Shown one piece after another: positions 23,901 through 33,221 of a stretch of 64,000 nt of DNA. Every line of letters starts with the position of its first letter. The first letter of the stretch is position 1. The position numbers and the translations under genes are program-made. The stretch comes from Owenia fusiformis (lineage: Eukaryota > Annelida > Polychaeta > Sabellida > Oweniidae): the NCBI GenBank assembly GCA_903813345.2, contig CAIIXF020000002.1, positions 13,538,150 to 13,602,149 of the forward strand, given 5' to 3'. The notes under the pieces are model-generated. The model made no database searches. It saw only the letters and a list, made by a program, of their open reading frames with translations, and was not told where the DNA came from.

Positions 23901-26900
23901 CTACTTCAGATACTCTTTCAGCTTCAGAGTTTCGGGTTTAGAACGGGAGATTTGAATATTTGACGTTGGGTCAACGGGAACCATTTTACTCGTGTCTATT
24001 GAACACTATGCTGTCAATTTTGATTTCGATGCACAGTTGAATTCTTGCTGAACACGATGATGTATGTCATGCATGATTTAGCGCCAAAAATCTTACGAAA
24101 CGAGCTCGTTTAAAATATGTATTAGAAAACCAGCTATAAAACTGCATCAATGACATACTATAGAATCATTACACGCTATGGTGTAGTCTAAACAAACACT
24201 GGATTTGAACGGCTATTTATATGAGAAGGCTACATGAATTTGTATATGGTCGAGTGATACGTACAGGTTCAGTTTCGATTATATATGCAAAGCTTAACCT
24301 CTCCACTATTTATGTGTGTACTACATACAATACAATTCCCTGGGAAACAAAACACAAATACTTTTTATATGTTCAAAATGAGCCATTTGATTGATGCAAA
24401 CACTAAATAGCTTCATAAATAACATCTACAAAGTATATCTAATAGTAATTTTCAATTCCAATGGTGAAACTTCCCTGGTTACGATTATATGGGAAATCAT
24501 CACTGGACGAAGATCGTTCGCCTTCCTGGCTTACCTCTGAATCGTGTACCCGGTAATCTCTTTATATAGTTTAGCGAGAGCGGTGCGCCTGCGCAGTTTT
24601 AAACTTTGGCGCACACTTGTTTTACATGAAAAACAGGTCAGTCCTATAACTAGGACAACAGCAACGCCAAGGCATAGATAGTAAATTCCATCGAACCATT
24701 TTTGAAAATGGCCCCCTATAAGCCAAATTGTTATTAGACAGTGATGGATCCAGACTTTTTGTTAAGGGGTGGGGGCGTTCAATAAGGGGACTAAAATACC
24801 AGTTACAATGTGTATTTCCAATCCCGATTCCAGATGCAGCTAGGTCTGGCTGGAAAACGTGTACGTATATCCCCTGAGTAAAATAGATGACGCTTGCGCT
24901 TGTCACTCGTCTATAGTACACGCCTAACCATCGCGTAAACAGGCGTCGCCGTACAGCGTCAAAAATACAGAACAGTTTTCTGTTCGGTGACGAAAATCAA
25001 CTGATTTGAAGCAAAAGCTATGATGAGGTTTTTAAAAAAATGATGCAATTTTGGGTGTAATAAAAACAGCATTATCTTAATAAAAGGGAAATACTAGTAA
25101 TAACCAAACGAAAAGTGAAAAAACAACATTTTCACTTAGGTCGATTATGTGGGCCGATTTACTCAGAAAAAATCTGAGCAGTGCTCGTAAAACGTTTATC
25201 ATAATTGGAAAATTAAACCATTTCTAAGAGAATGCTGTTTTTATTTCACATGAAATCGTTTTTGCTCTCGTCAAATGAATTTTTTAAAACTCTCATCATA
25301 GATTTTGCTTTTTGATATTTCAACGCTGTACGGTGACGATGGTAACACCCCAGTCACATTTGTCGCACGGCGGCCGCAAGTCGACCGCAGATCAATTAAA
25401 TAGGTGAATTTCTGCGGCGAGCGTAGAAAAACTACGCTCGCCTTGAGGCCTCCGTACGGCGTATGCAGATCTTTACAGGCCGCAGGGAAGGCGTAGAAAT
25501 TATAACTCGGAGTAATAATACTTGTTCATTTCTGAGGTCCCCGTAGAAATAAACTGGCTCAACAAGATTGAATCATTATTTGTCAATGTTTCACGATCAC
25601 TTTTCAATTGATATTACATTCTCGCACTATGGATAACATTTATAAATTGTCCCGATGTAAATAAAATGAAAAAAGTATTATTTATCAACAGATATTTAAA
25701 ATTCACCGTGCGGCTGCCGTGGGAAATGTGACTGCAAAAGTATGAGAACGCAGAAATTCCACGGCGAGCGTAGAAATGTTACTGGCCGCAGAAATGATAG
25801 ACCGCAAGGTCGCCGTAGGAAATGTGACTGGGGTGTTAAGTTAAGGCAGAAATTCACCGATTTAATTGTTCTGCGGTCGACTTGCGGCCGCCGTGCGACA
25901 AATGTGACTGGGGTGTTAGGCGTGTAGTAGTGTGTGTTCTGTTATGTCATGTTTTAAGTGAAGTCTCGTCTCAGTTGTTAGAAGACCAATTCATTCTGGC
26001 AAACGACGCTACATGTACGTTTTACAATTATAGCTGTACTTAAAAATGAAACGTTACGTAATGTTTGAATTTTCAGTTCTTTAAACAACTAGTTTCAATC
26101 TAGTAAAAATCCCGGGGTTTACTCTGAATAATTTGGGTAGGTACACCGTATGTGCGATCATGATGAGGAAAAGAACTCAACATTACGTGATCTTCATTAT
26201 GAAAATAACAAAAACACATTTAAATTGTCGGTCTTTATAATCATGTCGTCATCTTTTCAAAGAATAATACGTAATGCTTTATTTCTCAAGCTGGTAAAAA
26301 CTACATTTAATACGACAAAAACAGCTTTCCGATGATGTGCTTAAATGGTTAGTCACTTTTGATCCCGACAAGAGAACGCACGTTACATTATATCGTGTTC
26401 AGTTATCAGTATTACAATAACAAATCATTCTAATTAGAAAATATGCAATTTTCATCAAATAAAGGCCTACGTTGAATTTCAGTTAAAAATTAGGATCGAT
26501 TCCCGAAGAAACGATAAGTTGGCAGGTTAGGAACCTAAGGCAGGACAATTAAATCGAGGGGAGACGGCCATGCCCAATTTGAAAATGCTTCCCTTTTGTT
26601 TGAACCATTTTAACTTAAAACAAAAGAAAATTGGTAAAAAACGTTGCCTACAATTGACATGTATTAAAAATCGAATTATATAAATAGTTTAAGGCTACAA
26701 ATATGGCCGGTTTTTTACACATGATATGGTCGGTCTTTTAGACATTTTCCATCAAATCCTGATCGTAATTGAATTGAAAACGAATCGATTGTAGTTGTAG
26801 GTCTAATTCCCGGTGTGAAGGTTTTTACTGTCTCCTGGTTTTAAAGTCCGATAGACTCTAACTCCTGGCCGTTTGAGAGTCCCAGACTTTAAAATTTGGA

Positions 26901-29900
26901 ATTGGTATTCCTATGGACTTGTAAAACTCAGAAACGAAACCTCGATTTTTTCGTAGTAAATCTACCCACAAAATTTTTCGGTTGGATTTTTTTTCACATT
27001 TCGCCTAATAGTGTCGATTATTTTTACGAAAATATGTTTCTCTAAACTCCACAATTTAGGTCGGTTGAAGATTACACCCCAGTCACATTTCCTATATGGC
27101 GACCGTGCGGTCTATCATTCCTGCGGTCAGTAATATTTCTACCCTCGCCGTAGAATTTCTATGGTCGGATACTTTTGCAGTCACATTTCCTACGGCAGCC
27201 GCACGTGACCTAACATCAAACACATATACCTATATTGCTTTGTGTTCACAGCAAATATACGACAGCAAGCATGGCCTGAAAAACTGTTTCTAAATGTACA
27301 TAACTCATCAAAACTCTACGGCAGACGCAAGTCAACGTAACCTCGACGTGCGTCCACCGTGGGACCGTTCTGTGGTCTGGCAACGGCCTGTTGATTTCTA
27401 CGGGGACGGCAGAAATGAAATATTATAACTCCAAGTTATAATTTGTACGGTTATCCTAAAAAACTGGATAAGCCGTACGGAGACCGCAAAGCGAGTGTAG
27501 TTTTCCTACGGTCGATGTACGGACGCCGTACGACAAATGTGACTGGGGTGTTGACAAGTATTTACGTCACATCTACAATTTTAAAAAGCATAAGTGTACG
27601 TGTACTCGATGTACGTTGTCCTACGATAAGAGGATTACTTCAACGTGATTGCACTATTGAACCTCTGCAGTTTACAGATACATGTGTAGCATAAACGGGA
27701 TTTTAAAGTCATTTTCGACAAGTCTTAGCTATATTGATCTCTCTATCAACTTCTTTAGATTATTAAAATTCATAAAAGTATATCTTAACAGAACGTAAAC
27801 GTAAAAACGCCAAATGATCAAGAGGTGGAATCTAACACCAATTGCTCACATATTAACCACTGCACCAACAATTACATAAAATAAAATAGCATATTGGGGA
27901 TACTTGAACATGTTCGTTGAACATCACTTGTTACCCATTAAAAATCTGAATGGATTTGAAATAAAATCATGCATTGCATTGTTTGATAGCACATCTCATG
28001 AATTTCAATTACACCGGCCCTCACAGTGGAGTTGACAACAAATGGTTTCAAGAGAAGTTAGTTTGAAACTCCGGAATGCTTTTTGTGACTCAAAATCACA
28101 AAAAAAGTCGGGGTAACTTTATTGACCTTTCTAAGCCTTTTTTCTTAATTACGTTTCTTGCTTAGGCCTACCACCTTCGTTTGTGACATTCACAAACGAA
28201 ATTGCTTGTGAAAATTATTTACAAAAGTGTTCTAGAGACTCTAATCTACTTGGCTAAGGTTTTATTTGAAGATACACTGCCTTATTAAGCAGGTAGAGGG
28301 GGATACAGAACACGGAAGCAAATGCTATGTTGGAAATTTTCTATATTTCAGTTTGAACATGTTCACGGTGTCCGATACTACCCAACGTAAATCGTTCCGG
28401 ACTTGTTTTTCATAGTTTAGTTAGTTTTAGTTAGTTAAGTTAGTTTATTTATTTATAGTGGTCAGTTTTACAATTCAATTATAAAATATAAAAACTTAAT
28501 TACAATTTTACCCAGCCCACCTTGGGTTTATTAACCACTGTTAACAATAGAAAATACAAAATAAATACACGAAAATCAATATCACAGGTTGTAAATGAAT
28601 TCCCTTCTCCGCACAAAAGCCATCTTAATAAATTTAACAATTTTACAGGTATGTTCCCTAAAAAGAAATTCAATTTTGCTACCTTCATTATCCAAATCTT
28701 TAAAATCTACCTCATCAAAATATGTTTTTCTCAGATCATCATATATATTGCAATGGAATAAAAAATGTATTTCTGTTTCAACTGAGTTACCGTTACATAA
28801 TGTACATAATCTTTCTTCCACATTCGCCCTTAAATCTGCCTTAAATCTGCCTTATCTTCATAACCATTTGGACTTGATTTATGGAAAAAAGTAACAGTAG
28901 GTTTGTAAGTTTGGTTATGAAATTGCTTTCACTTGACTTTATGTAAATATAATACAATTAGATAACTTACCATACCCTATCTTCAGGCACCCGCAAACGC
29001 CTTTTTTGTACGAACCGTTTGCTATAGTCTTGTTATTTCGGGATGCGAGCGATTCTGCCAGTGTTTTCACCTATTTTGCCTTATAATCACCAGCCTGCCT
29101 TGTATCCAATGAATACACCGATTCATAATGAAAGTAGCCATATTCTGAACGAAAATCATGATTTAAAATGGTTTAAATGAGTAGCAATTGTCGAAAGAAT
29201 ATTTTTTAGATTTAACCATTTGGACGTGACCTAAATATTCCAGTTAATGATGTTGACTTGTTATTGGAACGTTTCTGACTTGTGTTATTGGAACGTTTCT
29301 GACTTGTAGAACACAATGAACCAATTTTAAGTGTGGAACAGCTCCATAAACTTTATAGATTTCCAACAAATCATCAGAGTGGATGAGGACAGTGATAGAA
29401 GTTGTCTGAGTGATACTATCTAAATGATCATCATTAATTAAACGTATTAAGAGATACTTGTCAAAGTTGAATAAGGGAATCATTACAGATACATGTTCTT
29501 TTCTTGATACTTTCAAGGGGCAAGACTGCATGTAGAGAGAAAAGTTGATTTTTTACTTTTTCTTGTGTTTTGCCTCTTCGCTTTTTAAAGACTTCACTCG
29601 TCGCTATTTTTAATTTGCCTATGAAAAATGTGAGCATAAGTTTGCCTCAAATAAGACTTTAAAACGCCCTAATTGCTTTTAAACTGACTTCCATGCTTAT
29701 ATTAATGCTAAGCAAGAAGTTTAGTGAAAGTTGAGAAGAAATAATAAGTTTTAATCGTTATTTACCGTTAAAAATCGACTGGTTTGCCCCTAGATTATTA
29801 ACAATTTGATTCATTATTATTTGTTATAATTTCATAATTTACCTCACAGCATGCAGGTTTTTGCCTCGGATTCTTCTTCAGACTTTCCCCTTAACTTCCA

Positions 29901-32044
29901 ATGCACGTACAAAAAAGCTCAGCGTCACCTCTTTTAAATGGCCTAAACTAGTGTTTTGACTCTACGAGAGAGGTGTCGCCTAAGACAGGATTTGCTGTAA
30001 ACTTACAATAATAATTTTAGTCCCAAATGTATTTTGAATCTCTCATATTGCTGATAACATTGGCTTCTTTCCAGTCATGTCTCATTTGAATACTGAACTT
30101 CTGACAAATATCGCTTTGAGGGCAAGGTACAAAAAGGTTTAATGTCAAGACACTCCATTTTGAGATATGTTGTCTTTGCTTTGTGAATTGGTGTATTGTG
30201 GAGGGGGAATATTGACTATCCTTACAAACCTGGGGAACGTTTATTCAAAACACTTGTATAATATTTCTTTGATCATTATACTGATGACATTACATAGTTC
30301 TAACATGTATCAATGACACCTTATGTTCTAACATGTATCAATGACACCACTATACATAAGAGAACATAATAGCAACAATAATACAATATTGAAGAAAACA
30401 AAACATTGATAAAAACACAATGATAAAAATTCTCTCAAATGATTATATTCAAATCAGATTATAGCGATGTTCTGGAACTGCTCCACATACCTCTCACCTC
30501 CGTAACAATGACAACCATAACTTTAACCGGTTTAGACTATATGCGATGAGAGTTGGTAGACACATTGTAATGTTCCTCTACAATCTGTAGCAATTTCATT
30601 GTGTTTTGTAACGCCATATGCCTTTATCACAAAAAGGGACGTCAAGAATGAATAAATCGGAGGGATGGTCCCTCTTGAAGTGTTCAAAGAATATATTTTT
30701 ATCTGCACTTTTAAAAAGTACATTCGTGGCACTTGTTTCTGGGAACTAAAATTACAAAATATGTGATTATTTAATACAAAAACTCCTCTAAAACATAATC
30801 ATACTAAGTGCAATTTTTCCAGAAGCATAGACAATTCATCCAGCAACGGAACGTATAAATACCATTAAAAGACAATTCCTAATCGTTATTTTTATCACGT
30901 TGTGTACAATTCGCAGTCGTTCACCTAGTGATTATAAGACAAGTCCGTGTCAGAATAAGGACCATTCGCCGTCGTTAACTCCACTTTTTACATTACGGTC
31001 ATTTATGGAAATTTGAAGGTACAGATGATTTTTTTGTTTAAACATAGTTAAATGACACTAATGCAGATTTAGAGCAGATTTCTGGCATTTTTGTTATTTA
31101 ATGCCGATAAATATGAACTATGAAGGCACGATCGTCAAAATAGATATGTGGGTATGAAAAAGAATGTTTTAGGGAGAAGCTAGTGTATGTATTTTTCTAA
31201 ACGATTGAATTATATTACTTTTTTGAGCCATTCTGATGAATGTCTCATCTCATTCTCCTACGAAATGAGTCCAAATGGTTATGAAAAACAAGTCCGGGAC
31301 GTTTTACATTGGGTAGTATCGGACACCGTGATGTTATTACATGTCACGCAGTCCAGTGTTTTATATGGGGATTATATGTACTTTACTTGTTTACATGAAC
31401 ATAAATTATTACATGATATCTGCAGTCTTCCGGGTTTTATCTGGGTTTGTATTGTCTTATTAGGGCTTTCCGACTTTTAAACAAACCTTACCTTTATGGA
31501 TTTGTGTCTGAAAGAATATCACATATTTTTGTCTTCCCGACTTCAGTCATGAATAACATCAATTTCGCGTGCAAACTTTTGGACGTTGTCATTACCGGAT
31601 GCCCAAACGTGTCAGAAACACATAGATACTCGAATGATGTTGATTGGACATCAGGGTGCAGAGAGCTCGTAATTTTACTGAATGGCTTCACGAAAAAATA
31701 AATAGCATTTTAAGCCACCTTTTGGGTTGGCTACAGAAAAATATGGTAGGCTTGAAATGAAATAACATCCAGTTATCCATATATATCATATCCTTATCTC
31801 ATACATAGGTCGTGTAGATAAGCATCAAGATGATGTTATTACGTGAAATAAAGTCAAGGGTTCAACTTGACGATCCATTATTCCCATTGAAATAAACGCC
31901 CATCCGCTTTGAAAACCAATTTATTTTATTTTCACTCATATGTTTAACTAAATGACACTTTGAATAGTGAAATGAACACGACGTCATACCTTTGGCAGAG
32001 AATCCGATGGCGATGATTCCAAGTATCCACGCAATCTGCTGCAT
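11733..32044 (-). CDS. secreted lysozyme-like protein, five exons found
   Basis: Exons on the minus strand are 32044-31990, 23268-23203, 20632-20448, 18726-18570 and 11921-11733. All have AG/GT borders and their phases join (1, 1, 0, 1, then 1 at the open end), giving 217 codons so far. Residues 1-18 (MQQIAWILGIIAIGFSAK) form a signal peptide, so the product should be secreted. Residues 81-90 (RIAFLETRNG) and GGIW at 98-101 match what I remember of an invertebrate family with a lysozyme/lytic-transglycosylase-like core; Glu86 would be the catalytic acid. The stretch SGLAARLYLSN follows at about 151. Expected role: muramidase-type antibacterial or digestive enzyme. There are no cysteines in the assembled part. 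The terminal exon is missing: a weak candidate acceptor lies at 11663, otherwise it lies further left or outside. Gene model is well supported, catalytic function is inferred. Confidence 0.75.
12499..13481 (+). pseudogene. LINE ORF1, coiled-coil region
   Basis: The likely start is ATG at 12499 (MDIEEGITEQDDTILVENE), after an in-frame but less likely upstream leader. Residues from about 145 on form heptad-rich coiled coils. The frame breaks at about 13026 because 20 bp (TGAAACTAGAAACAGTGCAG, from 13007) is followed by a repeat of its first 14 bp, a local duplication that shifts the frame. The second piece continues the coiled coil to 13481. The product would be an RNA-binding, multimerising ORF1 protein. 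Confidence 0.7.
13482..14223 (+). pseudogene. LINE ORF1 SGNH/GDSL esterase-like domain
   Basis: After a frame shift at 13481 the sequence reads KYIIAIGTNNLANGDSLETI, containing block III (GTNN) of SGNH hydrolases, and later GGSHPNKSV, which supplies the histidine of block V. ORF1 esterases of this kind are known in CR1-group LINEs. The block I nucleophile motif (GDS near the start of the domain) is not visible between the coiled coil and GTNN, so the domain is probably truncated. A proline/glutamine-rich tail follows. Confidence 0.65.
14679..15962 (+). pseudogene. LINE ORF2, AP-endonuclease domain
   Basis: Endonuclease/exonuclease/phosphatase-fold motifs appear in order: LAAWNIQGL, FLEETWL with the catalytic Glu, GVYLRP, LLGDFNGRTS with Asp/Asn, STIDYGIV and LSDHLLI with the catalytic Asp-His. 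All expected catalytic residues are visible. The domain would nick target DNA to prime reverse transcription. The frame closes at 15962 and continues one base off at 15959. Confidence 0.85.
15959..17216 (+). pseudogene. LINE ORF2, reverse transcriptase domain
   Basis: RT fingers are in the first piece (VPLYKKGDESNPQNYRGITL). The region 16552-16785 is out of frame but still carries FIDLKRTFDTVW, which holds the first catalytic Asp. The next piece has GTRQGCNLSPMLFNIYLND and YADDVVLF (near 16964), with the other two catalytic Asps. Stops at 16552 and 17216 break it. This is an inactive copy with recognisable RT motifs. Confidence 0.85.
17347..18264 (+). pseudogene. LINE ORF2 C-terminal region with CCHC finger
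   Basis: This 305-codon piece contains RFCFFCNSKNTIGDEEHVLF followed by CC, a CxxC...H...C arrangement found at the end of many LINE ORF2 proteins, thought to bind nucleic acid. Upstream parts (RLSMHNFPIERGRY) match the usual spacer. It ends with TAG at 18262-18264, followed by the 3' tail. Confidence 0.7.
18570..18726 (-). CDS. lysozyme-like gene, exon 4
   Basis: This 157-bp exon has the acceptor AAATCATTAG|GTC and the donor GCGG|GTGAGT. It encodes VSKKAFEDIQ, an ANWGLKWNNLAYRDL segment and PFISGLA, phase 0 in and 1 out. It directly continues GGIWK of exon 3. Confidence 0.8.
18896..19044. repeat. hairpin with 24-bp stem
   Basis: TCTGTATTGCTACTGAGATT at 18939 and onward pairs with AATCTCAGTAGCAATACAGA ending at 19031; outer flanks ATCGTATGATC and GATCACACGAT extend the stem imperfectly. 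It sits next to a longer hairpin at 19050-19186. Confidence 0.65.
19050..19186. repeat. hairpin with ~40-bp nearly perfect stem
   Basis: The arm at 19050-19090 (GTTATTGAATGATTTGAAGT ... GGATATATTCTG) is matched in reverse complement by 19148-19186, differing by a single small gap. The loop is about 57 bp. It directly precedes the Penelope-like coding remnant. Confidence 0.75.
19195..19518 (+). pseudogene. Penelope-like element, C-terminal GIY-YIG endonuclease remnant
   Basis: The peptide contains KSAITDHTLQGNHEIDWNNY followed by RLIIEAIHIRKHKNFNRDMG. This NH.IDW ... EAIHIRK ... NRD.G pattern is what I know from the end of the GIY-YIG endonuclease of Penelope-like retroelements, where the Glu of EAIHIRK is catalytic. 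Only the end of the domain is present; the reverse transcriptase is missing. Sequence downstream joins a three-copy repeat (also at 34185 and 35328), which could be the 3' region of the same element. Confidence 0.6.
19455..19680 (+). repeat. interspersed repeat, copy 1 of 3
   Basis: Sequence from AACATGTTGTATATGCTG through TGTCAATCAGTCAACATTAC to AGAATGTTTTCAATGAT recurs at 34553-34780 and, more diverged, at 35558-35845. In this copy it follows the Penelope-like coding end. Confidence 0.7.
19850..20400. mobile_element. 0.55-kb miniature element with ~180-bp arms
   Basis: The left arm 19850-20028 (starting TTTATCCCGTGCCAGGACTA) recurs in reverse complement at 20221-20400 (ending GTCCTGGTACGGGATAAA). 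The arms include ATAGTCCTG/CAGGACTAT palindromes and TTGTCTGGGTATATCGGCAG. The element ends only 48 bp from the donor of lysozyme-like exon 3, so it could affect splicing. Confidence 0.75.
20448..20632 (-). CDS. lysozyme-like gene, exon 3 (catalytic motif)
   Basis: This 185-bp exon has the acceptor TTTTGAAAG|CG and the donor TGGAAG|GTACGT. It starts AFPLDKRLLDV and ends with the core motifs RIAFLETRNG and GGIWK, phase 1 in and 0 out. The open frame runs past the donor into a transposon arm, which is read-through and not coding. Confidence 0.8.
20995..21474 (+). pseudogene. LINE C-terminal fragment with zinc finger
   Basis: The frame reads SFTYKVLHRYLATNTYLKRC, then ICTFCKANPETICHLLYEY. This matches the end of many LINE ORF2 proteins (LH..LATN..L ... 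C.FC...ET..HL...C); the last Cys is replaced by Tyr. Endonuclease and RT are absent, so this is a 5'-truncated copy. It is unlike the 17347-18264 C-terminus and therefore another LINE family. Confidence 0.65.
21792..22771. mobile_element. rearranged Tc1/mariner-like element
   Basis: The ends are ACAGGGTGTGCCAAAAAAAA and TTTTGGCACACCCTGT, with further inverted similarity (GACTTCAATTTTTTTTGTCA / TGACAAAAAAATTGAAGTC). Inside, the plus strand at about 22190-22440 encodes WPSNTPDANPCDYHTWGHLE and GIVKVKGGCIEHLFNK before a stop, as in the end of mariner-type transposases. The minus strand at about 22140-22060 encodes FQQDSAPGHRAKVTLEYLEE, the preceding catalytic-Asp motif. The two parts are therefore in opposite orientations, implying an internal inversion and loss of function. 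Confidence 0.7.
23203..23268 (-). CDS. lysozyme-like gene, exon 2
   Basis: This 66-bp exon has the acceptor CTGATTACAG and the donor CCAG|GTAAGT. It encodes GEGELKRLATQLAVELEERD then GP, phase 1 in and phase 1 out. Only one of three frames is open, and it is the one that joins exons 1 and 3. Confidence 0.75.
23796..24304. mobile_element. 0.5-kb element of the GAGAGGTTAAGC family
   Basis: The ends are GGAGAGGTTAAGCT and AGCTTAACCTCTCC, flanked on both sides by ACT, a likely 3-bp target duplication. The subterminal part (GTAACCGTGAACG ... ATGCGCGC) resembles the 9908-11511 element. No coding frame is seen. Confidence 0.7.
24917..25926. mobile_element. foldback element split by another insertion
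   Basis: TACACGCCTAACCATCG at 24917 and GTCGCCGTACAGCGTC at 24945 pair with CGCTGTACGGTGACGATGG (to about 25342) and, after a 576-bp insertion, TTAGGCGTGTA (25917-25926). Inner arms (AGCTATGATGAGGTTTTTAA / ACTCTCATCATAG) also pair. Removing the insertion restores a continuous arm. Confidence 0.65.
25343..25918. mobile_element. ACACCCCAGTCACATTT element, copy 1, nested
   Basis: The left arm AACACCCCAGTCACATTTGT and on through CGCACGGCGGCCGCAAGTCG is a near-perfect inverted match, over about 58 bp, to the right end (CGACTTGCGGCCGCCGTGCG ... ATGTGACTGGGGTGTT). The body is GC-rich for this window and repeats GGAAATGTGACTG and CGTAGAAAT words. It sits inside the right arm of the 24917-25926 element. 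Confidence 0.75.
25927..27073. other. intronic sequence, nothing recognised
   Basis: This is intron 1 of the lysozyme-like gene. I see no exon, repeat array or foldback here. Confidence 0.4.
27074..27552. mobile_element. ACACCCCAGTCACATTT element, copy 2
   Basis: It starts ACACCCCAGTCACATTTCCT and ends ACAAATGTGACTGGGGTGTT. The interior keeps GC-rich relics (CTACGGCAGCCGCACGTGAC, GCCGTACGGAGACCGCAAA) like copy 1 but is strongly diverged. There is no coding capacity. Confidence 0.7.
28430..28870 (-). pseudogene. LINE C-terminal fragment, minus strand
   Basis: The minus strand encodes ERLCTLCNGNSVETEIHFLF followed by HCNIYDDLRKTYF, the CxxC...H...C finger typical of LINE ORF2 ends. It stops at about 28582 and the rest toward 28430 would be 3' UTR with GTTAGTT-type short repeats. 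It is 5'-truncated. Confidence 0.65.
28900..31270. other. interior of the 3-kb element, no gene recognised
   Basis: Only short local duplications are visible: TATTGGAACGTTTCTGACTT twice at about 29262-29307, and GTTCTAACATGTATCAATGA twice at 30297-30350. No exon could be supported. Confidence 0.45.
31990..32044 (-). CDS. lysozyme-like gene, exon 1 (signal peptide)
   Basis: The start codon is at 32044-32042 and the exon encodes MQQIAWILGIIAIGFSAK plus the first base of a glycine codon, ending AAAG|GTATGA. Upstream on the same strand a seven-codon frame (MLFYVAS) ends in a TGA that overlaps this ATG (TGATG), so it may modulate translation. The transcription start is not determined. Confidence 0.7.
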
Positions 32045-32399
32045 CACGAAGCAACGTAAAACAGCATCTAATTATGAAAGAGACAAACTGAGTTGATATA
32101 TGAATGTATGCTCGGAATACTTTGCCATTCAAAACACCTGAAAGGATTGAGAGCAGGTCTATTGATATTAACAAAATAAAAAACAGCCAATGTATTTGTA
32201 GGTTTATGCTTAGTTCACATGAATTGTACATAAAACTTGGTTTTTATTCATTCAAAACAAAAAATGAAAGTTTATGTAGTATGTATTTGGTACAGGGTGA
32301 CACAAAAACAGAACCCAGCGGTTTTCTTCAAAGGCTGTACACGTGGCATCTGAGTGAGGCAAATTAGAAGGTGGTGCCAAATTAAATCGTATTGTCCCC

Positions 32400-32980
32400 A
32401 GGAAAAAAATCCTAGGATCACAACATCAAACATCTAAGGATTTTTTCTTTAAAATAGACCCACATCTAGGTTTTTCTTTCAAAAATATACCCACTTTTGA
32501 GCAAGAAGGATTGGCTCCCAGAGTGCAACATCGATATTATGTCCGATATATCGGCATGTCGTGATACAACTTTTGAATTCAAACAGCCGCCTTTTGTGCA
32601 CTTGAACATTTGAATCGTGAATGTTGGTCTTATTATTTCCTAACGAAAAATTCCAAAACTCACAAGAAATGATCGAGATATTGGTTCGAATCGTTTGGAC
32701 TGTGTATTTTGAATTTATAGTCGGTTATAATTTCAGAAAATAACGAAATTATATTTCGACGTTTTCATCGTTGGAAAATATCGAGTTTCGATCCTGGGAG
32801 CCAACCCCCCTGGCACTTTGAGGTAGTTTGTAAAAAACAGACCCACTTCCGGCGATTTTTTTTCAAAAGCAATACCCAGTTTTAGGATTTTCAAAAAGTA
32901 GACCCAATACTAAGGAGTTTTTCATCAAAATGGGACCCATAACAAGGTTTCTTCTTTAGCGGCACGTCCCCATATAGTCA
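32400..32980. repeat. degenerate tandem repeat with AGACCCA words, interrupted
   Basis: Units of about 35 bp with a T-run, an A-run and (A/T)AGACCCA, for example AAAATAGACCCACATCTAGG, occur before 32510 and again after 32820. The foldback element 32511-32804 splits the array. Confidence 0.6.
32511..32804. mobile_element. 294-bp foldback element (TTGGCTCCCAG ends)
   Basis: TTGGCTCCCAGAGTGCAACA then TCGATATT is matched in reverse complement by AATATCGAGTTTCGATCCTG then GGAGCCAA. The interior is palindrome-rich (CGATATATCG-type words). No target duplication is evident. Confidence 0.65.
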
Positions 32981-33119
32981 TTTATCCTATGCCAAGTAGA
33001 GTTTTAGGGAGATAAGTTGGTAAGATATATCCCGTATCATGATTTTGAGGTTTCCATATCCTGAACCTCAGCTCCATATCTCCCGCCATATCTCCCGCTC
33101 CGGGGCATATCTTCCCGCT

Positions 33120-33210
33120 TCGAAAAAATAAGAAAAATAAGAAAAAATTGAAAAAAAATAAAAAATGTGAAGAAATTGAAACAATAAAAAGAAATTGAAA
33201 GAAAATTACT
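33120..33210. repeat. A-rich low-complexity tract
   Basis: The tract consists of AAAAATAAG and GAAATTGAAA runs. It is followed immediately by the foldback at 33222. Confidence 0.7.
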
Positions 33211-33221
33211 TGGTATAGGAT

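Larger units (their letters stand above)
28364..31330. mobile_element. 3-kb TIR element with 5-bp target duplication ATGTT
   Basis: CACGGTGTCCGATACTACCC at 28364 and its extension to 28417 (GGACTTGTTTTTCAT) match the reverse complement of 31279-31330 with few differences. Both flanks are ATGTT, giving a 5-bp target duplication. The body contains a LINE fragment near the left end. Like 20831-22973 it has CAC ends, consistent with a Transib-like origin, but no transposase is visible and the two TIRs are otherwise different. Confidence 0.75.

Noticed and set aside
24622-24921. 99-codon minus-strand frame
   Set aside because: Overlaps repeat sequence and the arm of the 24917-25926 element; composition not convincing.
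31187-31480. 97-codon plus-strand frame
   Set aside because: Crosses the right end of the 28364-31330 element, so it cannot be one real gene.
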